The notes under the pieces were generated by a model, which had not been told where the DNA came from, ran no database searches, and saw nothing but the letters and a program-made list of their open reading frames with translations. From Apostichopus japonicus (Eukaryota; Echinodermata; Holothuroidea; Aspidochirotida; Stichopodidae): a stretch of DNA of 64,000 bases. The position numbers and the translations under genes were made by a program. Location: NCBI RefSeq assembly GCF_037975245.1, contig NC_092583.1:15293264-15357263 (forward strand), written 5' to 3'. Shown here in pieces: positions 1 to 16,600 of the stretch (within the stretch, counting starts at the first letter, position 1; every line of letters begins with the position of its first letter).

Positions 1-13
1 CATTTACATACAG

Positions 14-3617
<3,604 letters not shown>

Positions 3618-6600
3618 GGCAATCAAGTCACATTGAATTGTTCACATACAGGGTTACAAATATTTGCACAAATTTTAAATTTCTGTCTAACAGAATGTAC
3701 TAAATAACAATGTCACACCTTGCATCATTATTCCTGTCCCCCCCCCTGCCAAATCATCCCCCTGAAATAGCAAAACATCTTCAAATGAAATAATTTTTTA
3801 ATGGATGTTCGTAAATGTGAGACGAGTAATCTCATTCAACTATTTTGTGTTATTCTTTCAACCTGCATACTAAAAGGTCTTCAATATTTATTTCTTTAAT
3901 TTATTTAAGCAATATTGCTTATAAAAAAAATAGTAGCTAGCCCTGGTTTGCTGTGAGCATATGTGTTAATAACCATGTCTTTTCTTTTTTTTCTTTCTTG
4001 TGGAGTGATGGGGCGGGGCGGGGTGTTAAAATTATTAACCATCTTTGAGGTATTAGTCATAGAACTAAGAGGCTTTGTACACTAAAGTATTTATAGTGTT
4101 TCCTTCTCTTGAATGACTGTTTTGAATGACGATTTGTCTGACAGTTTCCTGAAAAGGTCAGCAGTATTACCCATGCAAATATATATATATGACCCCCACC
4201 CCCCCCTCTCCCTAAATGTTTCCAAGCATTGGGAATTGGGATACTTAAATCTCTGTGGAAAATACTTTTGACAGTCCCTGTAAAACTGCATCATCGAAAA
4301 TTGAACATCACAATAATATTTTACTAGAAGTATATTTGAAGGGCAACACCTTTAAACATGTTCTTTAAACATGTAAAACTGACCTTTAAACATGTTCAAT
4401 ACCACTGTTTACACAACCACCACCTCCTCCTGATTAACTAAGTCAATCAGACTGTCATGTTTAATTATATATTTTGTACTTGGATGTGAGTTAGGATGTA
4501 ATGAAATACAAAACATCTTTCTGCAAAGTCTGCTTGCTTTTGACCCCTTCAAAGTTATTCTTCTTCGTAACCTTTCGTGAACTCTGCTTTTTAAGCATAA
4601 AAAGCAATTAAATAATTGAAAGGAGATAAAAGAGGAACATATTCTAAGAATTTTTTGGTGATTTTTTTTTATCCAATTCATGTTAACGGTGGCTGTAAAA
4701 TGATGAGATTTAACCTGTGATGCGTCTGGTGTGGCAACTACACAGTCTCCCATTTGCAATAGCCAAAGTCAAACAGTTGTGAGCAAGGGGTTCCATGTAG
4801 TGCAGTTTAGTCTTACTTAGGCACTACAACTTATAGCTTGGGTGTTAAAGGAATCTTACTGGTGTCCATTTCTACCTTCAAATCTGAAGCATTCTTTCCC
4901 TATCAGTATACACAATCTCATTTGATTGCATCTAAATTAGTTTAATTTTTGAACTTTCATTTCAAATATTCAAGAACATTTTGGGGAATCTAAAACAAGT
5001 GGTAGGTTTTTGGAGTTTTGTTTGATTAATTCCAATGCAATCAAGATGCTTCATCGACAATTTATCTTAGAAATTAGATTGCCCACTAGGAATGTCTGCG
5101 TGTGTCAAGCTAGTAAAATGTCTCTCTTTGGTTAGGTGTTAATTGTATATTGAACACTACCTGAAGTGTGCACAAACACAGCTTCTAGTTCTAGGGTACT
5201 TCCAGCAAACAACCACAGTCAGTATTTCTCTTATGCCCCACAAATGTGCATTGAGCAGGTAAATCAGTGTGTCCAGAAATCTATGCTAAAAGTTGCTGTT
5301 TGATACGCAAGAGAGAGCACCTTGGCACAAAACAAAAAAAGAACAACTTCACTATACTGATTCACAATCAACCCCAGTCTCCTTTCATTGTGAGTTTACC
5401 ACTACATAGGTAACACTCAATCTTTGCCAATAGGATTATGAGAGTATGTGTTTAATCCCATTAGTGTGGCTTTCCATATATTTCCCCATCACACATTCCA
5501 AAGCTGCGGAATTGACAAGTTACACACAACATTCACATCCAGTGATTATTTCCTTCGCGTAACGTTACTACCAAGATTATTTTTTATGATTTGTTTATGA
5601 AAAAATCATTGAGAAACATTTTTGAAATGTGAAATAAATTTGACATTTAAATTTGCTTCTTGTTTTGCCTCATTTGCTGTAACCAAATATCAGATGAGGT
5701 TATACCCTCATTGAATAAACAACCATTCCCTGCTTTAGACACAAGAGATATTAAAAGTACAACAGTGAAAAATTGCATCATTCCAAAATTTTGTTATTTT
5801 CCAAACAGTCATTGTAAAAACCACCATGATATCATAAAATCCCATAATACATTCTTAAGCTTGACAGCAAACGCTACAACCGTGTACAGACATTTTACAT
5901 AGCAGTATCAAGTTAATTAACTTAATTAATTAAGAGAGGTGAGCATGATTGGATGGATAAACTCTACAGTTAGGATGCTGATTAACACCGGTACAAGATT
6001 CGCTAGAAGATAAAATTTCTATTTGAAATATTTACTCAAAAGTAGGTTCATCCTCTCCATGTTGTCAAAAGTCATGTGATCAAACATGCTGTTTTTTCAC
6101 TTCCCTGAGTGAGAAGCCTTCCCAACGAATGCTGAAACATTTCATATATTCCGCAAAATACTCAAAAACGATAACAAAATATGAGATAAATGGTAAGAAG
6201 CAAAAGATAAAAAGCCCAAAACAAGAACAAAAAATACGAAATTTTCTGCAAACTAGAATAGAGAATTAAATTCTACATCTGTTCTGACTCTCTTTCTCAA
6301 GAGCAGCATTTTGTGTTGAAATCATATTTGCATAAGAATATAAGTGCATTTGAAACTACAAAGAACAACTTTCAAAAGTATTGTTGAAACACAATAACGA
6401 GATTTGTTTGCTCTGCCCTGTAATTAAGTACTAAAACAATGCAGGACACTTACATGACATGAAGCGAAATTTGTCACAATGGAATGGCATTGTTGATTGG
6501 CCTTCTAAAAACTCACAGAGGATTTCCTAGATTGATCGATTTGTTAATTCTATTTCGTTCGATAATCGATATGGTTTAGTGAAATCACTGCAAATAAATA

Positions 6601-7521
6601 TCAGACACAAAAATGCTGCTGTAGTGGTCTTAGCTGAGAGATTCCGAGTCTCTCTTTATGATTGTCAATAGCTAGATAAAATAAGTAGCTTAAATCTTAG
6701 CTGTACCATATTGCTATAGTCACTTAATAAGTAAATTCATCCAGATTAAATCAATCAGCTGAAATAATCATAATAAAATAATAGCATCAATACAGAGTTG
6801 CAAAGCCACCACCTTTCATTATCAGTATATCCCAACTGAAGTTCTTAAAATGATCGTAGAATATTAATAGGAAAAAAGAGCTAACATTTAATGTTTCTTT
6901 GTGTTCCTTTCACTCCTGGCCCCTCAGGGACTTGCTTGATTATAAGTATTAGGCACATCGACATTGTTTGCACTACAGCCGAAAGTAGAATTGATAAAAT
7001 TACTATTTCAGAGGGTTTACAGACAATACATCTATTTTGAATTCAACAAAAATCAGTGAGAAAAAGAGAGCAAGAGGCTGGGATTACATTATTAGAACTA
7101 ACAATATGCAAAATTTAAACCAGCATTTGTTTTGCTATATGGACTATATAATTCTCTAAACATCTACAAAAAAAAATAGTCCTCAAAACTTCTCAAAATC
7201 GAGGAGACTAATTTGATCAGCCGACAAATCATCAAAGTATTAAATGCTTCAACAAGGCTTTTAGCATCTCGTAAAAAATATTCTTAGATCTAAATAAAGA
7301 TAAAGTTCTGATAGAAAAAGGTAGTAGACAGATTTTATTCCACACATGATTCTCTCTGTAGGCACTTGAACGAGAAATTACCAAAAAATGACTCACAAAA
7401 ACTGGCAATTGTCAATTCTGCTTCAGCCGAAATTTACCAATATTTGTTATAATCGTATGAAAAGTAATTACATGATTGTTTTGAACAAGAAGCTTTCAGC
7501 ATCTACCTATGTTTACTAGAA
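3618..7521. other. intergenic region between the CPS1 and villin 3' ends
   Basis: The stop codons of the two convergent genes face each other across about 3.9 kb. Both 3' UTRs must lie here, but I see no coding exon. Contents include C-rich and G-rich runs (3737-3750, 4010-4024, 4195-4207), a thrice-repeated TTTAAACATGTT motif near 4350-4400, and an AT-rich TTAATTAA cluster near 5912-5934. A possible CPS1 poly(A) signal is AATAAA at 5633-5638; if used, the 3' UTR would be about 2 kb. Confidence 0.6.
7334..7339 (-). terminator. candidate villin poly(A) signal
   Basis: AATAAA on the minus strand, 183 nt after the villin stop codon. It is the first canonical hexamer downstream of the stop. Actual use cannot be seen from sequence. 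Confidence 0.5.
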
Positions 7522-7635
7522 TTAAAACAAACCAGCTTTCTTTTTCAAGTTTGCTTTCTTCCAATTGGGAAGCTTCGAGAAGGCCTCGTAGTCCATCCCA
7601 AACGTAGCCTTGAAATCCGTCTCCGATAGGTAGAG
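7522..7635 (-). CDS. VIL1: villin exon 22: C-terminal half of headpiece and stop
   Basis: 37 codons plus [23 protein letters not shown] then [21 protein letters not shown]...FGM....F..LP.WK..NLKK..GLF is the villin headpiece fold. The Trp of the hydrophobic cap and the lysines that bind F-actin are kept. Tyr replaces the buried His of vertebrate headpieces (KELYLS for KENHLS). Confidence 0.97.
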   Translation of the reverse strand, partial: LYLSETDFKATFGMDYEAFSKLPNWKKANLKKKAGLF

Positions 7636-10600
7636 CTAGAGGGGGAAGAAATATAAATATAATTATGCTAGGATTAACAGAGACAGATATGAGGGAGCTA
7701 GATAGACCTATGGGTAAGTGGAGGAGATGATGAAGGCAGGACACCGCCTCATGATTTGTCAGACTCACCTCTTTCTTGCTTACGTCAACGTCACCGGGTG
7801 GATTGTTCTTCAGAGCGTCCAGGGAGTAGTCTGGATAGGATTCCAGATTGTCTTCCTTCTTCTTAGGAAGAAGCTCATCCTAAAAAGAGTGAGAAAAAAC
7901 CACTTAAATGAATAAATTTGTGTAAGAGTGTGTGGGTGTATAAGCGGGTGTTTGTGTGTATGTATGTACCTTGCTGCTTGTTTGTATGTGTATGTATGCA
8001 TGCCTATCTGTGTATGTAATATATACGTACATTAGGCATTGTATGTATGTAAACGTTACTCGGCTAATAAAGTTGGTCGATCAACACAGAATCGCTCTTT
8101 TCTTCATGTATAAGTCACGTATAAGATCCATTTCTCTTTGCAAACACTTTGCCCTTATTTTTTATATTTGTGGTGTGTGAATGTCAAAAACAATAATATT
8201 TCATTGTCACAAATTGCGGCAGTGCATGAATTTGTTCTTACTGTTGTTCGGAATGTACTATTATCCAATATTTTCATAATCCTACACACTTTTGCATTCA
8301 GTTGTGTAAAGAGATGCTACTTATCAGCCATTAGAGCTTAGTCTCACTACATCTCACAAAGTGGATATTGCTTTAAATTGCTTTAGATCACAAGTTAAAC
8401 CGTGATAATTTGCTTTAAGTTTCATCCTGTTAAACACTACTGAGGATAAATCATTTTAAATATGTGAAAGCTCGCTCCTTAGGAAGATAACTACATAATT
8501 ATGCAGCTATATCTCAAGATAGCTCCATCAAAAGGAAGCTTTAGTTAAGGTAGCTATAGCTCAAGATAGCTTCATGGCAAGGTAGATCAAACTCAAGATA
8601 GCTCCATTGGAAGGTAGTTGCATAATGAGATAGCTCTATAGGAAGGCAGCTATAGGGAAAGGTAGCTACAGCTCATGCTAGCTCTACAGGAAGGCAGCTA
8701 CAGTAGCTATAGCTCAGGCTAGTTCAGCAGCAGTTCAATATACTCCATAGAACAATAGCTACAAAAAGAAGTAGCTACTGCATATATGCAAGTCAAGCTA
8801 CCATGAGCATTGGTATCTAAAATATTGTTAAAGATGTTAATAACCTTTCAAGCAATAACTGGTTGATTTTGATTAGTCTGGAATTGTCTTGAAACAATCA
8901 GGCCCAAATTTCTGGGTGATATTTTTCAGTGCTTTTTTTTTTGTACAGCCTTAACAATGATTTCATTAAAAAAAAAAAAGCCTAATGTTACACGATAACA
9001 TGTTGATAGTGCTATGATGTAAAGATAACTTTTCTGTCGTAGAGGAATAACAGTTTGACAAACCATAATTCCAAGTCTTTCCATATGTATGTCATAATGG
9101 GAATTTTTTTTTCTTCTTCAAATTAATGAAACATTTATATAAAGGATTAGTAAATGACATTCCCTTTCACCAACTTTGTGATGTAGTATTAGTAGTAATA
9201 TTAGCAATAACAATGATATGGATAATAATAATAATATATAGCAGCATATGTTGACAGGGTATAAGATTGGATCTACTGCATTGGTAGTTAAGTTGGCCAT
9301 TACACAAATATAAACTACCTGCATCCTGTTACCAGGATCTAATCTACGATATACCATCAGCTATAATATTAAATGAAGCAATTGATAAACAGAGTATACG
9401 TTATCGGGCAAACACTTGCTGGAATTATCTACTTAATCATCATGACCATATACAAAATGATTCTCAGTCACCACGTTCCTTTAAAGGTCAATTTAGCGAG
9501 GTTTACATAAGTGATTATTGATCCATAATACTTTTTAGAAATCTTAGTTTGTTTATTTGTGTTTAGATCACTTCTTTGTGTTTAGATCACTTCCTTTCTC
9601 TTTATACTCAATTTCATATCTGTAAACGTTTGTATGACATACAATGTACCGTATATTGAGAAAAAACAAATAAATGAAATGAAATGAAATGAAATGAAAT
9701 TTATCAGGGTTTTTCTGGTTATCTGAGATGTTGACTTTGCGTTCCTCGGTAAACTATTAATCTAATATTTTCAATCACATTTTAGTATATGAAGAGTCCA
9801 ATCGTTCCATCATTCCTTGCATAATCATACATCATTCTTGTTAGACAAATGACTATGCTGGTTGGAAAAATGACTATGCTGGTTGGAAAAATTACTATGC
9901 TGGTTGGAAAACCAACTTTGCCAATTTGACAACTGACTATGCCCGTTGGACAGCAAGCAATTCAGGGTGGACAACTGACTATGCTGGTTTGAAGCTGGTT
10001 TAAAGCACAAAGACCGGGTTGTCCAAGAGATAACTAGCAACTTCCCTAAATGTCAGTCCAGTAACATCATTAAAACATTTAGTAGTTAGCAAGTCCCATG
10101 TGACACAGACACTAAAAAGTACAATAATTAAACATAGCAGATCCATTCTGACACAACCCTTATAAGTCTGTTTTTTCTACCTTTTTTCCCCTTGATTATG
10201 TTGTATCCTTGGTAAATTATTCCTTTCTAAGGTAATTGAAACAACAAATTGAAACTTATTTCAGTTCTGTGACAGAATGCCATAAATAGTAAGGAGTCTG
10301 ATCAATCCAACTACACATGCACTTACTAACACATGCACAGCACAAAAGCACACATGTGCCAACTCATACATTGACAGCACACATGCACCTACTTACACAT
10401 GCATAAACACACACACATGCACCAGAAACAACATGCACTAGCAATTTAAGGTATTGTTGTTACACTTGGTCCCTATAACTGATCTAAGCTGGTTGGCTTG
10501 CTATTGTTTATGCCCTTGTTAGTCCATAAGGTAATATCAGCATTTTGGTGTGGGCCAATGCTCTGTGAGAGAGGAACAGCTATATATTGTATTTATAGCC

Positions 10601-13600
10601 AAAGGTCCTTGCCATGCAAGAGGGCCACAGTTTTTTCTAAGTATTTTCTTCAAAAGTAATGAAAATACATGCACAGTGTATAATTATCAAGCAATGACAA
10701 AATTGTGCTTACAAATACCTCAAAACAGTTAAGAAACCATCAACATATCTTTGATGAAATATTAAAGTGAAGTTTTATGCAGGTGCTGTTTAGTACTTTT
10801 CAGGCACATGCATAATACCCTTTCCTTTCTTTGAATTTCAATATAACATCTATGGCAAAACAATTACAAATTTCTCCAGGAAAGTGTGTGAAAACAACTA
10901 GCGAACTTTGTCAAACACAGTGTACCAAAACATAATGCACTAATTGTATAATAAATATTAAAATTTAAAAAAAAATCCCATTTAGTTTTCAGTTGTTATC
11001 TGCCTGTATCTCCACAGGAAAAGAGAAATTTAACCAGTTTGAAGAGATTTGTGGTTAAAGTGTTAGATAGCCATGAAACCATGTAGACAAGGTATCATTA
11101 ACAATGAAATTGGCTGGTTGTCTTTCATAACCATGTTCCACTTGTCACTTGATTCACAAATTCAAACTTCAGAAATGTAAATGTTCTGTATCAAAAGGCG
11201 ATGAAATTTTACATTTTTATCTAAAAGCTAGTAGATAACCTCATCAGTTATTGCAAGTCCCAACTTCAGCATCCATTGTTATATGCAACTAGTAGGTCAA
11301 GCTACATAAACCTTCCCCCCCCCCCCCCCGCAACCCCCACCTCAATGAAAGAGAGGTAATCCTAGGCCATGTGCTGATGTTTTGTGCTTTAAACGTTCTC
11401 GATATCTTTAGCATCCATTGACGACAATAATACAACACGTTAACACACAAAACTAGTCTCCATTCAACTCTATCTGATAAAATTGCAGACCTTTTGTTTT
11501 GAGAGAAATTATAGAATTACAGAAATGTTGACAGAAATTATGCACCAAATGCAACCAACTGCTTGTGCAGCACAGGCAAATATTACCGGAGGAATCACTT
11601 CGGGCTGATTGTTCTGTAATCATAAACAACCGATAACATCGGTGACTGTGTGAAGGTGATCAGAAACTAACGGGACAATATACAGCAGTGGAGTAAACAT
11701 GGCTGCGTTTACAGCAGTGGAGTAAACATGGCTGCGTTTACAGCAGTGGAGTAAACATGGCTGCGTTTACAGCAGTGGAGTAAACATGGCTACGTTTACA
11801 GCAGTGGAGTAAACATGGCTGCGTTCACAGCAGTGAAGTCAACATGGCTGCGTTTACAGCAGTGGAGTCAACATGGCTGCGTTTACAGCAGTGGAGTAAA
11901 CATGGCTGCGTTTACAGCAGTGGAGTAAACATGGCTGCGTTCACTATTAACAATGAGAGAAGCAGCTCACAGTCTCCCAAATATATCACATCCTACCAAA
12001 TATATCTTAGGTTTTCTATCATACAATATTTAATATAATATATATTAACTTTTGTTTTATCTCAGCATGTTGAAAGATATAATCATTGTTAAAGAGAGAT
12101 ATTAATCCAATGTTGACAGTATCAATCGGTAAGAACCATTAATACGACCGAGTCATTCACCAAAATGATCGCAGGATGAGCACCTGTTCTCTACTGCAAG
12201 AGGGAGAGATGTTTTGATAACTAAAAAATAAAAGATTTTTTTAATATATAAACATGAAAGAGCAAAAAAAGATGATGATTTAATAATAAACTAATCATGA
12301 TAAAATAACAATGGTAGCAACATTAATGTATGACCAAAACCACACTTCCAGGCATTTGTCTGTATTCCCTTCTTTTTTTGGTTCTTTTGGTAGCTTTATG
12401 AAATGATGTTGCCATGGTAATGGAGTTGTGAAGATATTAATATTCACAACAATCATCCACCAAATATTGAGGATGGCAGTTTATTATAATAATCATGTAT
12501 TAGTGACCTTTTCTGCAGGAGAAACCAAAAAGCTTCGAAAGGCTTCATGGGACATAAAAGTAGGAATGAGCTTGTAGAGTACAAGAATGTAGAGTATATA
12601 AGAATGTTCAAGAGATGGCAGTGTCATGAATTAGTAAAAACCCTACTATACCTGCAGAATTACATCAGCCTAGTGTTAAAACAAAACATGTAATAAACCA
12701 ATGAGAATGTCATGTTTACTATAAACAAAAAGTTGGCAATTTGCTATTGACATGTGAAACTGAAAGCAAATCTTGCAGCAACATGAAAAAAAATATAGCT
12801 AAGAGTTCTAATTAGTAAGTATTTATGCAATATAAATATAATATTTCAAAATGTCTTGGATGTCAGCCGATTCCACAAACATGCATATACATTGTTTTTT
12901 GCACTTGTTAAAAGTTGTTCGCAGAAAATTAGTGTTCACCCAGTATGCACCATCCAATCCCAAGGTTAGAAAGAACTTATGTTATATTTCCATCTCTAAA
13001 AAGTTCATTTTTCAAGGAAAATTTCATACACAGTTTAAGGGTGCTTTTAACATTAGATCCGGATCAGATCCCCTGATGTTATCAGACAATCATCTCTCCA
13101 TGGGGTAAACTTATGCATTGATCCGGATGCATTTACACTTGAGTCGTACCCTGATCCTCCCCCACTTTTCACCGGATGTTGGTAACAAATTGGATTGGAA
13201 ATGTGTCATGCGCAGCTGCGGATCGTGCAGTACGTATACTCCAACATTTTTGTTTGTCATGGTTTATAGCCTTAGGGTGACAATACTACGCTATGCACGG
13301 CCCACACGCACTCAATCTACGTAGGAATTAGCACATGCATGATACAGGACTGGGATGTAACACGATAATGCATGTGACGTGACCCGGGTCACTGCTGATG
13401 CGGGAGTGTAATACATTGCAAAATTGATCTCAACGTCCGGATCAGATCCTGGTCTCTGCCAGCATCAAAATAGGAGGATCAGTTCCGGATCTGAACTGCG
13501 TTTACACTACAGCCATGATCTCAATGTCAAGATCAAATTCTGACGTCGAGATCTGATCCAGATCTAGTGTACAAGCACCCTAAAAGAATAGTCCAGAGGT

Positions 13601-16600
13601 TATAAAGTTCAGGAGCTTGTGGTTTTTCCCTCAACCAATATATCAGATATGTACATGCTTTGGTGAATTGCTGTTTTGTATTTTTCAGGTTTATCTATCA
13701 TTAATATGAAAATCCACTTCTTGTACAGATTATTCATATAGAGTAAGTCCAAGGAGGTTAGTATTCAACCTGTATGCCACTGTCCAATCTCAAGTACAGA
13801 TGGAACTTGGTAATATATTTTTACCAAACCACCAATTTTATTTTTCATATCAGAGTTGAAATTGAAATACATTAAGGTTCCCTCCAGGATTACCCACCCA
13901 AAGGTGCTGATAAAGGTCACAAGTCATCCAAAACTTCTCTTTCTCAAAACTGAAATTTAATATTCCTTCATGAAACGAAAATAAAACATAATTGCTATCA
14001 CCTCAGAGTGATGTGCAAATCAGTAAAAACTTTAGAAATTTGCACCAAAACAAAAAAGGAAGGAACAAAAAGTGTTTGCTTATCTTCACTAGTTGAGCTT
14101 TAAGTTTAGAAAGATGTCACCAGACACAAAAAAAAATAAAGAAAAAGAATGATAAACATGCAAAGAGCACGTTGGGGAACATTTCAAGTTCACAGTGAAG
14201 CAAAAAGAAAATTGTTTCCTCTATTTTTACTTTTTGCCTGACCAGTGACTGTTATAATTGATATTAGTTTTGGCTATATTCCCAGGTGAAAGTGAACTCT
14301 TACCTTTGCCTGCAATTAGCGAAGAAAATTAATTAAACATCGTTAATTTCATTCAATCATCATTATTATAAACATATTTTTAAAAAAATGATAGTTTACA
14401 TTCTTTCTTTATATTTCTATACCTGGAATTGATGTAAACAAATCTAACCAATCAGAAATGATCCCCAAAAGGGCAATAAACATTAACAACAGGAATGAAA
14501 TTGATCAGATTAAAAAGTCGTTTTGAGACATATTAAGATCAAAACTACAAGGGAATCATTGCCTGTCTAAAGATCCAGGGAAAGCCCATTCACAAAATAA
14601 AACCTTGACTACAATGAAACTATTAGCCGTCCCTGGCATATGGCAATTGGTACAAAACTATTAGCCGTCCCTGGCATATGGCAATTGGTACTAAACTATT
14701 AGCCGTCCCTGCCATATGGCAATTGGTACTAAACTATTAGCCGTCCCTGGCATATGGCAAGTGGTACAAAACTATTAGCTGTCCCTGGCATATGGCAATT
14801 GGTACTAAACTATTAGCTGTCCCTGGCATATGGCAAGTGGTACTAAACTATTAGCCGTCCCTGGCATATGGCAATTGGTACTAAACTATTAGCCGTCCCT
14901 GGCATATGGCAAGTGGTACAAAATTATTAGCCGTCCCTGGCATATGGCAAGTGGTACAAAACTATTAGCCGTCCCTGGCATATGGCAATTGGTACTAAAC
15001 TATTAGCCGTCCCTGGCATATGGCAATTGGTACTAAACTATTAGCCGTCCCTGGCATATGGCAATTGGTACTAAACTATTAGCCATCCCTGGCATATGGC
15101 AAGTGGTACAAAACTTAGCTGTCCCTGGCATCTGGCAAGTGGTACTAAACTATTAGCCGTCCCTGGCATCTGGCAATTGGTACTAAACTATTAGCCATCC
15201 CTGGCATATGGCAAGTGGTACAAAACTTAGCTGTCCCTGGCATATGGCAATTGGTACTAAACTATTAGCCCTCCCTGGCATCTGGCAAGTGGTACAAAAC
15301 TATTAGCCGTCCCTGGCATCTGGCAAGTGGTACAAACTATTAGCCCTCCCTGGCATCTGGCAAGTGATACAAAACTATTAGCCATCCCTGGCATCTGGTA
15401 CTAACAACATAATTATTCCAAAACGAGACTACAATGAAAAAATGATTGCCTTTTCTCTGATCCTTAGAAAGAAGCTCTAAAGGAATTTACAAGCTAAAAC
15501 TTGACTAACATACTGTAATGATGAGATAAAAACGACACAATAAAATTATTGCCAGTCTCAAAACCAAACACCATCACTCATAAATTTTCTCAGCCAAGGT
15601 AATCTCCAAAGTACTATTAGCTACATAAAAAAAAAGGATAATTGGAATGTTGAAATTAAAATTCAAAACTTCAATAAGGAAAAAGGTGTAAAGCAAAGTT
15701 TATTTTTTAAATTTTAAATATGGACAATGAGGTTTTTTCATTTAGTTTTGTTTGATGATTTGTGGAGATCAACTCGCTAATGAAAAGCAGACAAAACTCT
15801 TTCTTGAAACTTGGTGTTTAACTTGAAAAACATCACACTGGTATGGACCTTTGAAAACAAGCAAGTTTTGTGGGCGTGCAAATTATTGAGCTGATAAATG
15901 GGATCACTGTACACAAAAACAACAACAATACATAACGTGAGGTCAAAGGTCATGGGGATCAATTCAACTTACCAGGTTCACCGTGACTGCAGCGTTTTGC
16001 TCCTCGAGTCGTTTCCTGCAATCTTCCTCTGACAAAGAACTCTGATGCAAATAATAAGAGGGGAAAATAAAAGAGGGTACTTAATGAACCAAAACCTTAA
16101 TCTTGAAAAAAATAATACAGAGAAAATTGACAACTAAGTAAACATAACAACAATAAACATTGTATCACATTTCAAAGAGAAATCAACAACCAATATTTAC
16201 AGGAGGAAAATAACGACTACAGTATAGAGTGCTACCAGCATTAGTAAAGTGCATTACCATATCTTAAAATCATAACAACAACAACAACACTACTCTTTAT
16301 TCATGAATGACACAATAATTGTTCACCTCAAATAGCTTGGGATCCCAAGCATGGAAGTAGCCTGTGAAATTAAGAGGTTCGAATCCTTGCTTGATGATGA
16401 TCAGAGAGGTGGCTTCAACATCACGGCCGCTGGGATCAGTCAAAACGTATTCCTGAAATGAAAGAGAAGGAAGAAAGAAAGAAAGAAAATGCATCAAAGA
16501 TACTCGTCTTGTTTGTGGATGTAGAAGCTTTAGTTGGCCACTCAAACTTAAACGAATATAAGGAATAATTCCAGTGTTTCTTTAGAGATAACAATCACCC

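Larger units (their letters stand above)
7880..15972 (-). other. 8.1-kb villin intron 20
   Basis: No coding exon was found between the linker and headpiece exons. Apart from the repeats listed separately, it holds (GTAT)n-like tracts near 7925-8050, a CACATGCA-rich stretch at 10310-10440 and a C-run at 11317-11330. A perfect nuclear-receptor-type motif lies at 15940-15952. Confidence 0.7.

Noticed and set aside
13021-13583. Piece of coding sequence in the GC-richer stretch
   Set aside because: The composition is explained by the MITE with inverted ends and TAA duplication.
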